A stretch of 8,671 nt of DNA, taken from the NCBI GenBank assembly GCA_016295375.1, contig JAEDLI010000103.1, positions 1 through 8,671 of the forward strand, read 5' to 3'. A program made the position numbers and the translations under genes. Below are positions 1-7,475 of this stretch, piece after piece; the first letter of the stretch is position 1, and each line of letters opens with the position of its first letter. The notes under the pieces are model-generated. The model was not told the origin of the DNA, did not search any database, and saw only the letters and a list, made by a program, of their open reading frames with translations. This stretch comes from Fibrobacter sp. GTDB lineage: Bacteria > Fibrobacterota > Fibrobacteria > Fibrobacterales > Fibrobacteraceae.

Positions 1-274
1 GTTTCACCTTGCGGATCACCTTCTTAGCATTGGACAGGGACTTGAGCAGCTTGTAGGGCAGCGCCAGGTTCTTGAGGAACGGACCGCGATGGAGAGGCTC
101 TGCGGTAATGTATTCGTAGGGCCAGTTGCCTGCCACCAAGCGTTCTTCCATAGAATTCTTACGACCGGCAAAGGTAATGTCTTCAACACCCATTTTTTTT
201 AGGCTTTCGGCAATAGCCACAGCCGGGAAAATGTGTCCGCCGGTTCCACCGCACACAAAAAGGAACTTTTTCAT
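1..274 (-). CDS. murG: MurG, UDP-GlcNAc:lipid I N-acetylglucosaminyltransferase (N-terminal part, cut by window edge)
   Basis: MurG transfers GlcNAc from UDP-GlcNAc to lipid I at the inner face of the cytoplasmic membrane, giving lipid II. Reading the minus strand from the ATG at 274-272 gives 91 codons. They begin MKKFLFVCGGTGGHIFPAVA, which carries the glycine-rich GGTGGHxxPA loop diagnostic of MurG N-termini (residues 9-18). Further on come AGRKNSMEERLV (about residues 36-47, matching the family's G...ME..LV segment) and a lysine-rich stretch at the edge. The ATG overlaps the ftsW stop as ATGA (4 nt), and AAGGAG lies about 6 nt upstream. About 270 further residues are expected beyond the left edge. 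The ftsW-murG order is the normal dcw order. The identification is firm; only the truncation limits it. Confidence 0.96.
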   Translation of the reverse strand, partial: MKKFLFVCGGTGGHIFPAVAIAESLKKMGVEDITFAGRKNSMEERLVAGNWPYEYITAEPLHRGPFLKNLALPYKLLKSLSNAKKVIRKVK

Positions 275-1440
275 CGTCCACTCCTTGAAGTTTCATAATC
301 CTTACGGGGGCGCGTATCCGTCCTGTCCCCGTTTTTCATATAGGGTTCCCAGATTTTCGTGCCTGTCCCCGGTTTCGAGATGTTCAAAAGAATCCCGATG
401 AACAGGGCCGAGAAAATCAGGTTAGTTCCGCCAAAGCTGAGGAAAGGCAAGGGCTGTCCTGTGGTGGGGAAAAGCCCCGTACTCACACAGACATGCACCA
501 AGAAATTCAGGAACAGGGAAATCGTCAAAGCTACCGCCATGTACTTTCCGAAACGGCTAGAAGAATTGCGGGCGATTTCAAAGCCCTGGTAGAACAACAT
601 TCCAAAAAGAAGGAGAATGGCAAAAGTCCCCACAAAGCCGAACTCCTCGCCTATCACCGCATAGACCACGTCTTTGTGGGCCTCGGGCAGGTAGCCCAGT
701 TTCTGCACGCCCATGCCGAAGCCGGTCCCGAAAAATCCTCCGTTTCCGAGAGCTTCAAGAGCGTGTTCTCCCTGGTAGGCCGAATTCTGGTTCTCCGCCG
801 GATTGAAGAAGGCCATCAGGCGCTTCGAGGTGTGGGACTTAATCAAAAGCACAATCAGGCCCACCGGAATGCATGCAGCAAGGGAGATGGCGATATACTT
901 GAACCGGGCTTCCGCCACAAACAAGACCGCAAGGGTGATGCCCGCAAACAGGAGCAACATAGAGAAGTTCGGTTGCAGGGCCAGGAGAATTGCCGATATC
1001 CCGAAGGGAATCGCCGGCTGAATCAGACTACATTTCAGGGTCTTGATTTCGGTACCTGCCACCGCAAGTTTCGCACATATCCAAGAAATCAAGCCCAGTT
1101 TCAAGATTTCAGAGGGCTGGATTCCCCAAATCCAGCGGTTTGCGCCCTTGACGCTACCACCGGCCACAATGGCCGCCACCGTAAGCACCGCCCCGATAAT
1201 GAACACTACGCGGGAGCCCTTCATCCACACGCTGTAATCGACCTTCGAAACAACGAACATGATAACCAGGGCCGCAAGGACCTTCCACAGGTGGGCCTTC
1301 AGGTAGAATTCCGGAGAAAGTCCCCGTTGCAGGGCATGAGGCGTAGAAGCCGTATAAACTACGGCTATGCCGAAGCATATCAACAAGAGCGTTGCAAGCA
1401 ACAGCCACTTGTTTACGCCTATGGTCTGCATGTTATTCAT
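271..1440 (-). CDS. ftsW: FtsW, SEDS-family septal peptidoglycan glycosyltransferase
   Basis: FtsW polymerises glycan strands from lipid II at the division septum, working with FtsI, and is a polytopic inner-membrane protein. The 389-residue product has about ten hydrophobic segments. SEDS landmarks are KGANRWIWGIQPSE (98-111), QPNFS (156-160, in place of the common QPDFG), YQGEHALEALGNGGFFGTG (222-240) and YLPEAHKD (250-257), whose D257 matches the conserved extracellular Asp needed for polymerase activity. EEFGFVG (265-271) and GLFPTTGQPLPFLSFGGTN (322-340) follow. A hydrophilic, basic tail of about 30 residues follows the last helix. FtsW rather than RodA is favoured because the gene lies directly upstream of murG in a division cluster. 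Start: ATG at 1440 with AAGGA about 11 nt upstream; the ATG at 1431 is a possible alternative. The 22-nt gap to murF is the only non-overlapping junction in the operon. Confidence 0.95.
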   Translation of the reverse strand: MNNMQTIGVNKWLLLATLLLICFGIAVVYTASTPHALQRGLSPEFYLKAHLWKVLAALVIMFVVSKVDYSVWMKGSRVVFIIGAVLTVAAIVAGGSVKGANRWIWGIQPSEILKLGLISWICAKLAVAGTEIKTLKCSLIQPAIPFGISAILLALQPNFSMLLLFAGITLAVLFVAEARFKYIAISLAACIPVGLIVLLIKSHTSKRLMAFFNPAENQNSAYQGEHALEALGNGGFFGTGFGMGVQKLGYLPEAHKDVVYAVIGEEFGFVGTFAILLLFGMLFYQGFEIARNSSSRFGKYMAVALTISLFLNFLVHVCVSTGLFPTTGQPLPFLSFGGTNLIFSALFIGILLNISKPGTGTKIWEPYMKNGDRTDTRPRKDYETSRSGR

Positions 1441-1462
1441 CTAAAGACAGTTCCTTATACCT

Positions 1463-2866
1463 TTAAGCCTTGGACACCAGAGAAAGTTTCAGCAGGGCAT
1501 CTACTACCTGCTCCATTTTCATCCCGCGGGAGCCCTTGACCAAGAGCACGTCGCCCTTGCTCACCACGTCCGAAAGGAAAACGATGGCGTCCTGCACAGT
1601 GTCAAAATGTTCCACGCAGGCCATGCCCTTTTCCTTCGCTCCCTTCACATAGTTCTTCGCTTCTTCGCCAACGGTCACCAGCAAGTCAAAGTTCATTTCG
1701 GAAACCAGCGCCCCGATACTCCGGTGCAGTTCCTTGGATTCCTTGCCCAGTTCCAGCATATCGCCAAGGACCGCAATACGGCTACCTTCCACATTCATGT
1801 TACCGATGGTCTGCAGGGCCATGCGGGTAGAAGAGGGGTTCGCGTTGTAGCAGTCGGACACAATCTTGAAACCGTCGCCCTTCTTGATTTCCATGCGCAT
1901 GTTGGTGGCGCGGAAATTCTTGAGCACCTTGGCGATTTCCGCCTTGGGAACACGGAAGGACTCGCCCACGGCAATAGCTGCCAGGGCATTGTATAAGTTA
2001 TGGGTTCCGGGCACGTTCAGCACAAAGTGGGTGCGGCCCACGTAAAAGTCGGCGCAGGCGTTTTCGTTCCAGCTAAGTTTTTCGGGTTTCACCACACCAC
2101 GGCGGAGCCCGAAGGTCACCACCTTGTAGTTTTTGGTGGATTTCACCTTGCAAAGCCTCGGGTCATCGGCGTTCACAATCAGAGTGCCGTTCTTCTTGAG
2201 GCCTGCGGTAATGGTAATCTTTTCGCGGAAAACACCATCCAAATCGCCCAGGCGTTCCAGATGAGAAGCGCCGATGTTGGTAATCACCGCCACGTCGGGT
2301 TCTGCCGCCAGAGAAAGAGGGCGGATTTCGTCGGGACCGCTGGTGCCCATCTCCACCACGGCGACTTCGTGCTTGTGCTTCAGCTGGAAAAGGGTCATGG
2401 GCACGCCGATATGGTTATTGAAGTTTCCGGCGGTGGCGTGGGTCACGAACTTGGAAGAAAGCACCGCCTTCACCATTTCCTTGGTAGTGGTCTTGCCGTT
2501 ACTGCCGGTAATGGCCACCTTCTTCACCTTGAAAAGTCTCTGGTAACCCTTGGCCAGCTTGAGCAACGCCTTGGTGGTATCATCTACAGGCGCGTAGGCC
2601 TTGAAGGTTTCGTTTTGGGTAGAGTATTCTTCCACGGCTGTCTGGTTTACAACGCTCATGAGCGCCCCTTCCTTTTCCATCTGGTTTACAAACTTGTGGG
2701 CGTCAAAACGGACACCCTTGATAGGCCAAAAGACAACTCCCTTGGCGCTTTCCCTGGAATCCATGCAGAGATTCACCTTGCGTTTCAGAACCTTGGGAGC
2801 AACTCCCACAGGTTCCGTTTCCAGAATCTTCAGCATTTCACCTATTGTCAAATCCAACTTCAGCAT
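1463..2866 (-). CDS. murF: MurF, UDP-MurNAc-tripeptide:D-Ala-D-Ala ligase
   Basis: MurF is the cytoplasmic ATP-dependent ligase that adds D-alanyl-D-alanine to UDP-MurNAc-tripeptide, the last soluble step of the stem peptide. The 467-residue product has normal family length and the three-domain Mur ligase layout. An N-terminal substrate domain carries a DSR motif (residues 36-38). The central ATPase has the P-loop GSNGKTTT (121-128), GNFNNHIGVP (147-156), EMGTSGPDEI (172-181) and the IGASHLERLG segment (198-207). GTHNLYNALAA (287-297) then leads into the C-terminal domain with DCYNANPSS (338-346) and GDMLELG (368-374). GNFNNHIGVP and YNANPSS distinguish MurF from MurE and MurD. The start ATG at 2866 lies inside the end of murE (7-nt overlap, different frame), so translation is probably coupled. 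Downstream comes ftsW, not the expected mraY. Confidence 0.96.
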   Translation of the reverse strand: MLKLDLTIGEMLKILETEPVGVAPKVLKRKVNLCMDSRESAKGVVFWPIKGVRFDAHKFVNQMEKEGALMSVVNQTAVEEYSTQNETFKAYAPVDDTTKALLKLAKGYQRLFKVKKVAITGSNGKTTTKEMVKAVLSSKFVTHATAGNFNNHIGVPMTLFQLKHKHEVAVVEMGTSGPDEIRPLSLAAEPDVAVITNIGASHLERLGDLDGVFREKITITAGLKKNGTLIVNADDPRLCKVKSTKNYKVVTFGLRRGVVKPEKLSWNENACADFYVGRTHFVLNVPGTHNLYNALAAIAVGESFRVPKAEIAKVLKNFRATNMRMEIKKGDGFKIVSDCYNANPSSTRMALQTIGNMNVEGSRIAVLGDMLELGKESKELHRSIGALVSEMNFDLLVTVGEEAKNYVKGAKEKGMACVEHFDTVQDAIVFLSDVVSKGDVLLVKGSRGMKMEQVVDALLKLSLVSKA

Positions 2867-4287
2867 TTTTCCATAGCCTTTACTGCAATCTCGCGGTCGT
2901 CAAAATGATGTTTCGTCTTTCCGATAATCTGGTAGTCCTCGTGGCCCTTGCCCGCAATCACCAGCCAGTCACCGTCCTTCAGTTCGGCACAGGCCTTGTA
3001 GATGGCCTCCTCGCGGTTTTCCACCACGGAGAACTTGTCCGTCTTCATGCCTGCGCGCACATCGTTGATGATGTCGGCGGGGTTTTCGGTACGGGGATTG
3101 TCCGAAGTGAGCCAGGCCTTGTCCGCCATGCGTTCGGCGATAGCCCCCATAATGGGCCGTTTGGTCTTGTCGCGGTCGCCACCGCAGCCGAACACGCAAG
3201 AGAGTTTGCCCCTGCAGAGGCTGCGGGCGGTAGAGAGCACGCGCTCTAACGCGTCGGGAGTGTGGGCGTAGTCCACAATCACGTGGCGACCGTTACGGTT
3301 CCACACCTTCTCAAAACGTCCCGGCACCCGAATGCCTGCCAGGGCCTTGCGCATGGCCGATTCCGGAACGTTGACAGCCTTCGCCCACGAAAGCACCAGC
3401 ATCACGTTATCTACGTTAAAGTCTCCGCAAAGGGGCGTCTCGAAAGGCACGTCGCTAATGGCGGGCAACAGCATCTTCAGGCCGTCTTCGGTGTTTTCGA
3501 CAGGGCCTTCGGGTTTCACATTAGCGCTAACGATTCCAAGACGCGAGACAGCCACCTTGCGGCCCGCTTCAATCTCGGTCAGGGAATCGTATAGTTTCTT
3601 TCCGTAGGAATCATCTACGTTAATGACAGCCACACCGTCACTGGCAAGGTAACGGGTAAACAAAAGCTTTTTCGCCTCAAAGTAGGCGTCCATGGTCTTG
3701 TGGAAATCCAGGTGGTCCTGGGTCAGGTTGCTGAACAGACCGCTCCTGTAAAGCACTCCAGCCATGCGTCCCTGATAAAGGGAATGGGAAGACGCCTCCA
3801 TCACCAGGTCGGTGCAGCCCGCCTCTACGGCAGAGGCGGCAAAGGCGTACAGGTCCAAAAGTCCCGGCGTCGTGAGGGTCGCCTGCACGGACTTTTCGCC
3901 AATCTTGTTCTTGATGGTCCCCAGCAGGGCCACCTTGTGGCCAGCGGCGGTGAGCATGGCATCCATCAAGAAGGCGCTGGTGGTCTTGCCGTTGGTCCCC
4001 GTCACCGCATGGGCGGTAAGCTTACTGAATGGATCCTTGTAGAAAATCTTTGCCGCTTCCAGACGGGCCCTGCGCACATCCATCACCTGGATCCACTTGG
4101 CGGTCATCTTTTCGGGAGCGGGCATTTCGGCCACCACGGCGACAGCGCCTGCGTCAAGCGCCTTCTGGGCAAATTCTTCCGCCCCTTCCGTAGGCATGGA
4201 GAAGAACAGGTTCCCCGGTTTCACCCGGCGGGAATCGTCGCAAAGTCCAGTCACTTGGAGGTTCTGCATCAATCCTTCAGAAATCAT
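2860..4287 (-). CDS. murE: MurE, UDP-MurNAc-dipeptide ligase, probably meso-diaminopimelate-adding
   Basis: MurE adds the third stem-peptide residue to UDP-MurNAc-L-Ala-D-Glu using ATP, in the cytoplasm. The 475-residue protein shows DSRRVKPGNLFF (18-29), the P-loop GTNGKTT (97-103), TTPGLLDLY (139-147), EASSHSL (164-170), DHLDFHKTMDAYFEAKKLLF (191-210, containing the lysine region that is carbamylated in known MurE enzymes), PGRFEKV (322-328), DYAHTPDAL (339-347), GCGGDRDKTKRP (367-378), DNPRTENP (396-403) and KGHEDYQ (447-453). DNPR is the signature of meso-diaminopimelate enzymes; lysine-adding MurE proteins differ there, so a meso-DAP wall is inferred. The N-terminus is somewhat shorter than in E. 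coli MurE. The ATG at 4287 shares one base with the ftsI stop (TGATG) and has AAGGAG about 8 nt upstream, which supports this start. Confidence 0.96.
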   Translation of the reverse strand: MISEGLMQNLQVTGLCDDSRRVKPGNLFFSMPTEGAEEFAQKALDAGAVAVVAEMPAPEKMTAKWIQVMDVRRARLEAAKIFYKDPFSKLTAHAVTGTNGKTTSAFLMDAMLTAAGHKVALLGTIKNKIGEKSVQATLTTPGLLDLYAFAASAVEAGCTDLVMEASSHSLYQGRMAGVLYRSGLFSNLTQDHLDFHKTMDAYFEAKKLLFTRYLASDGVAVINVDDSYGKKLYDSLTEIEAGRKVAVSRLGIVSANVKPEGPVENTEDGLKMLLPAISDVPFETPLCGDFNVDNVMLVLSWAKAVNVPESAMRKALAGIRVPGRFEKVWNRNGRHVIVDYAHTPDALERVLSTARSLCRGKLSCVFGCGGDRDKTKRPIMGAIAERMADKAWLTSDNPRTENPADIINDVRAGMKTDKFSVVENREEAIYKACAELKDGDWLVIAGKGHEDYQIIGKTKHHFDDREIAVKAMEKC

Positions 4288-6194
4288 CAGCCCTTCTCCT
4301 TCAGTGTCAGCTTGCAGGTGGCACCTTTTGTAAGTTCCGTTTCGGCCTTGGGAGACTGGGAAACCACCCTCCCCTTGCCTTCAAATTCCACGTTCATGCG
4401 GATATTGCCCATCACTTCCAGGGCTTCCTTCAAAGAAAGCCCCACCAGGTTCGGCATCTTGCTTGCCGAGGTTTCGCCAAGATTCAGCACCACCCCAAAG
4501 GAATCCAGCACGTCGCTACGCTGGGACACCACACGGCCCCCTTCGCCCTTGAATTCCACAGGGCATCCGTGTTCTGCAGCCATCTTCTTTGCGGCCGCCA
4601 CCGTCATGCCCATAAAGTCCACGTTGCAGCCGTTCTTTGCAGGCACTCTCGCCAGCTTGTGAGTCAAGGGAGAAATCTCCGGATGGTAATAGATACTTTC
4701 CATGATATTGCGGAAAATAGGCCCTGCCGTCACACCACCGGCGTGGCCGTAGGCCTTGTCTGAGTTGGGGTCATCTACAAGAACCAGGCAAACATAGCGG
4801 GCGTTCTCCACAGGGACCATCCCAATGAAAGAGGCCACCTGGAGCTTGCTGTCGTACTCGCCCGTCTTCTGGTTGAACTTTTCGGCCGTACCCGTCTTGC
4901 CACCAATAATCACGTCAGGGATTTTTTTGCTCCTCACCTGCTTCGCCGTACCGTCGCTGTCGTTCACCACATGGCTGAGCATGCCGCGAATCTTTGCAGC
5001 GGTCACTTCTGAAATCACCCGGCGAACTTCTACCGGCTCGTTCTTTTCCACCACCTCGCCATTGGCATCCCGCCATTCCTTCACGATCATGGGCTCCATC
5101 AACTTGCCGCCGTTAGCAATGGTGGAATAGACCATCACCATCTGCATGGGCGTCACCAGCAGGGCGTGGCCGTAGCCCATGGTTTTCAGGGTGCGGTCGT
5201 CGCGGGTCAGTTCGTAGGGCTGGTAAAGCTTGCCCGATTCCTCGCCATAGAAATTCTCCGAAGTCTTCATGCCCAGCCCAAAGTTACGGGCCATGCGGTA
5301 AAGCTTGTCCGCTCCCACCTCGTTTGCAATCTTTGCAAACACGATATTGGAAGACTGCACCATGGCCTGGGTCATGTTCATGTCGCCATATACGTGGGAA
5401 TCCCTGATGGGAGCCGATCTCGGGTTCCAGCTCCAGCTCTTGCCCTCGTTCGCGAACACCTTTTCCGGGTCCACCACGTTATTTTCCAGAGCGGCAGCGG
5501 CGGTAACCACCTTAAAGGTGGAGCCGGGTTCATAAGACATGGAGACAATCTCGTTCTTCGCCACACGGCCGATTCCCTGGGTCTTGGAATTGGGATCAAA
5601 TGTGGGGTAACTGGCCATGGCCAGGATTTCGCCGGTGTAAGGATCAACCACCACGGCAGAGGCACTGGTGGCGCTATATTTCGTCACGCCATCCTTCAGG
5701 CCCTTTTCCACCAGTTCCTGCATATTCTTGTCAATCGTCAGCACCAGGTTCTTGCCCGGCACCGCCTCCGCCAAGTTTTCGGAACGGGAATACACTTCAC
5801 GGCGGTGGGCGTCCTGCACACTCACCCGGAACCCTTCGTTTCCGCTCAGGCGTTCGTCAAACACGCGTTCCACGCCCATGACGCCATGACCATTAAAGTC
5901 CAGCTTGCCAATCACCTGGGAGGCAAGTTTCCCTTGCAAGAACACACGGCTGTAATCCAGGGCCTTGTTGGCGGTATCCCTGAAGTTGTCCGCCAGAACC
6001 ACCCCGTTCCGGTCCATAATCTGGCCCCGTTCGGCATAGATGTTCTTGGAGCGGGTCACCAGGCTCATGGTCTTCTTCTGGTACACTTCCCGGTTCAGCA
6101 CCTGGATGTTGAAAGTCTGCAAGGTCAGTACCACCACCAAAGACAGCACTATCCATTTCAAGAATCCGAGCGGTTCAAGAGGGAATCTATTCAC
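4287..6194 (-). CDS. ftsI: FtsI-type penicillin-binding protein (septal transpeptidase) with C-terminal PASTA domains
   Basis: Class B penicillin-binding protein: a D,D-transpeptidase that crosslinks septal peptidoglycan in the periplasm, partner of FtsW. With a GTG start at 6194 it is 635 residues. It has a short N-terminal tail, one membrane anchor (about 11-30), and a dimerisation/pedestal domain containing AERGQIMDRNGVVLA (about 55-69). The transpeptidase domain has the catalytic STFK at 225-228 within YEPGSTFK, SSN at 281-283 and KTG at 433-435. After it come two PASTA-like modules, about 513-575 (degenerate) and 579-633 (MPNLVGLSLKEALEVM and following). The frame stays open upstream to 6260, but GTG at 6194 has GGAGGG exactly 5 nt before it and leaves a normal short cytoplasmic tail, so I prefer it. 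It overlaps the ftsL-like gene by 8 nt. PASTA tails occur on Firmicutes PBP2x/SpoVD and on several Bacteroidota FtsI proteins but not on E. coli FtsI. Confidence 0.94.
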   Translation of the reverse strand: MNRFPLEPLGFLKWIVLSLVVVLTLQTFNIQVLNREVYQKKTMSLVTRSKNIYAERGQIMDRNGVVLADNFRDTANKALDYSRVFLQGKLASQVIGKLDFNGHGVMGVERVFDERLSGNEGFRVSVQDAHRREVYSRSENLAEAVPGKNLVLTIDKNMQELVEKGLKDGVTKYSATSASAVVVDPYTGEILAMASYPTFDPNSKTQGIGRVAKNEIVSMSYEPGSTFKVVTAAAALENNVVDPEKVFANEGKSWSWNPRSAPIRDSHVYGDMNMTQAMVQSSNIVFAKIANEVGADKLYRMARNFGLGMKTSENFYGEESGKLYQPYELTRDDRTLKTMGYGHALLVTPMQMVMVYSTIANGGKLMEPMIVKEWRDANGEVVEKNEPVEVRRVISEVTAAKIRGMLSHVVNDSDGTAKQVRSKKIPDVIIGGKTGTAEKFNQKTGEYDSKLQVASFIGMVPVENARYVCLVLVDDPNSDKAYGHAGGVTAGPIFRNIMESIYYHPEISPLTHKLARVPAKNGCNVDFMGMTVAAAKKMAAEHGCPVEFKGEGGRVVSQRSDVLDSFGVVLNLGETSASKMPNLVGLSLKEALEVMGNIRMNVEFEGKGRVVSQSPKAETELTKGATCKLTLKEKG

Positions 6195-6501
6195 CTTTAC
6201 CCTCCAGAACCATAATCTTCTGCGGGACCTCGTACAGCCCGAGCCCTGCGCTATCGGCAAAGTCGGCCAGGCGTTCCAGCGAAGACATCTGGTTAATCTT
6301 CAGTTCCAGCAAGAGCGCGTCGCGCTGCAAGAAGGTCACCTGCCTCTCGAGCATGCGGGACTGGCCGTAAAGGCTGTTCAGGCGGTTCTGCAGGTACAGC
6401 GGAAGCATTAGGAGCAGGGCCCCCAAAAGCACAACGCAAAAGACGATTATAAAAATCGACCTGTTGGTTGCCGCCACCTTGAATTTCTCAGTTCCGCTCA
6501 T
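6187..6501 (-). CDS. ftsL: FtsL-like divisome protein
   Basis: A 104-residue bitopic membrane protein between rsmH and ftsI, the position of ftsL in nearly all dcw clusters. Seen directly: a short basic cytoplasmic N-terminus, a single strongly hydrophobic segment at about 15-37, then a heptad-like stretch at about 38-72 that would form a coiled coil (QNRLNSLYGQSRMLERQV). A terminal part, SLERLADFADSAGLGLYEVP, resembles the conserved FtsL C-terminal helix ending in a P-containing loop. FtsL proteins pair with FtsB/DivIC and FtsQ/DivIB to activate FtsW-FtsI. Sequence conservation in this family is poor, so the call rests on topology and position. The start ATG overlaps the rsmH stop (ATGA, 4 nt) and follows GAGAGGG closely. 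Confidence 0.85.
   Translation of the reverse strand: MSGTEKFKVAATNRSIFIIVFCVVLLGALLLMLPLYLQNRLNSLYGQSRMLERQVTFLQRDALLLELKINQMSSLERLADFADSAGLGLYEVPQKIMVLEGKGE
6200..6205 (-). promoter_or_regulatory. Ribosome binding site deciding the ftsI start
   Basis: GGAGGG on the minus strand, 5 nt before GTG 6194-6192. It lies inside the end of the ftsL-like gene. An ATG 66 nt further upstream would instead put a basic, tryptophan-containing extension of 22 residues before the usual short FtsI tail, so this site favours the internal GTG. Confidence 0.75.
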
Positions 6502-7475
6502 ACCCTCTCGTAAATCCTAAGCTTCGCAGAGCGAGCCCTGCTGTTCCTTGCAATCTCCTGTTCCGTAGGCAGAATCGGCTTGCGATTCACCTTTCTCAAA
6601 CGCTGGTGGTTCCCGCCGCACACGCACACCGGCAAGTTCTCCGGGCAGATGCAGGCCTTCTCGAACCGGGCCGCCGTTTCCTTAACGCAGCGGTCCTCCA
6701 CCGAGTGGTAGCTCATCACCACCAAGCGGCCGCCCACCTTCAGGCAATCCACCGCGGCACTCAGGCTATCTTCGATTTCCTTCAGCTCGCCGTTCACTTC
6801 CATGCGCACCGCCTGGAAAACACGGGCCAGCAGGCCGTTCACTTCGCGCCGCTTGTCGGGGAACACCGATTCCACAACGGCCTTCACATCATTGGGCAAA
6901 ATCTCGCGGCCCTCGGCCGTAACCGCAGCCGCCATCTCCACCAGACGGGTAGAAAGCTTGAAAGCCCTGTCCATGTCGGCGTTCTTCCGGAGCACGGCGG
7001 CCAGGTTGCCGGCACTCACCGACTTCAACCATTCCTGGGCAGAGACTCCTTCGCGACGGTCCATGCGCAAATCCAGAGGGTTGTTGCCTACGAAGGTGAA
7101 CCCGCGGCTAGAATCGTCCACCTGGTGGCTGCTGATACCCAGGTCGTAAAGGATTCCGTCCAGAGTGTTCGGCGCAATTTCGTTCTTCAGTTCACCGAAC
7201 CGCACCGGATGCACAACGAACTTGCACTTTACACCCGCAAGGCGTCTTGTGGCATAAGCAACGGCATCCTCATCGCGATCAAAAGCGTGGAGCGTTCCGT
7301 TTTCGTTTAGTTTGTTCGCAATTCCGAAGGAATGTCCGCCACCACCCAGGGTGCAATCGCCGTATGTGCCGTCCGGCCTGATGCGGAGCCCGTCAAGACA
7401 CTCGGCAAGCATCACCGGGTCGTGATAAAATTCATTTGTCTGTAATTTGAGTTGGCGCAGGTCAGCGTTTTGCAT
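6498..7475 (-). CDS. rsmH: RsmH (MraW), 16S rRNA N4-methyltransferase (C1402)
   Basis: RsmH uses S-adenosylmethionine to methylate N4 of C1402 in the decoding centre of 16S rRNA. The 325-residue protein has normal family length. Motifs: FYHDPVML near the N-terminus (16-23), the SAM-binding loop DCTLGGGGHS (40-49), AFDRDEDA (64-71), GILYDLGISSHQVDDSSRGF (107-126), NPLDLRMD (132-139), RVFQAVRMEVNGEL (218-231), SYHSVEDR (255-262), a cysteine cluster CICPENLPVCVCG (275-287) and the terminal NSRARSAKLRIYER (311-324). All are hallmarks of the MraW family. The start ATG at 7475 overlaps mraZ by 14 nt and has GGAGGG 5 nt upstream. It is the second gene of the cluster, as is usual. Confidence 0.97.
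   Translation of the reverse strand: MQNADLRQLKLQTNEFYHDPVMLAECLDGLRIRPDGTYGDCTLGGGGHSFGIANKLNENGTLHAFDRDEDAVAYATRRLAGVKCKFVVHPVRFGELKNEIAPNTLDGILYDLGISSHQVDDSSRGFTFVGNNPLDLRMDRREGVSAQEWLKSVSAGNLAAVLRKNADMDRAFKLSTRLVEMAAAVTAEGREILPNDVKAVVESVFPDKRREVNGLLARVFQAVRMEVNGELKEIEDSLSAAVDCLKVGGRLVVMSYHSVEDRCVKETAARFEKACICPENLPVCVCGGNHQRLRKVNRKPILPTEQEIARNSRARSAKLRIYERV

Noticed and set aside
493..1539. Long plus-strand open frame opposite ftsW (348 codons)
   Set aside because: It lies antisense to a clear FtsW gene, its composition is rich in His, Arg and Gln as expected for a shadow frame, and it crosses the ftsW-murF junction.
2000..2908. Plus-strand open frame opposite murF (302 codons)
   Set aside because: Antisense to conserved MurF motifs, no recognisable domain, low-complexity His/Gly/Val composition typical of antisense frames in GC-rich codons.
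3700..4662. Plus-strand open frame opposite murE and the end of ftsI (320 codons)
   Set aside because: Crosses two real genes antisense and shows no domain or ribosome binding logic.
5166..6215. Plus-strand open frame opposite ftsI (349 codons)
   Set aside because: Antisense to the transpeptidase domain with its SxxK and SxN motifs; His-rich shadow composition.
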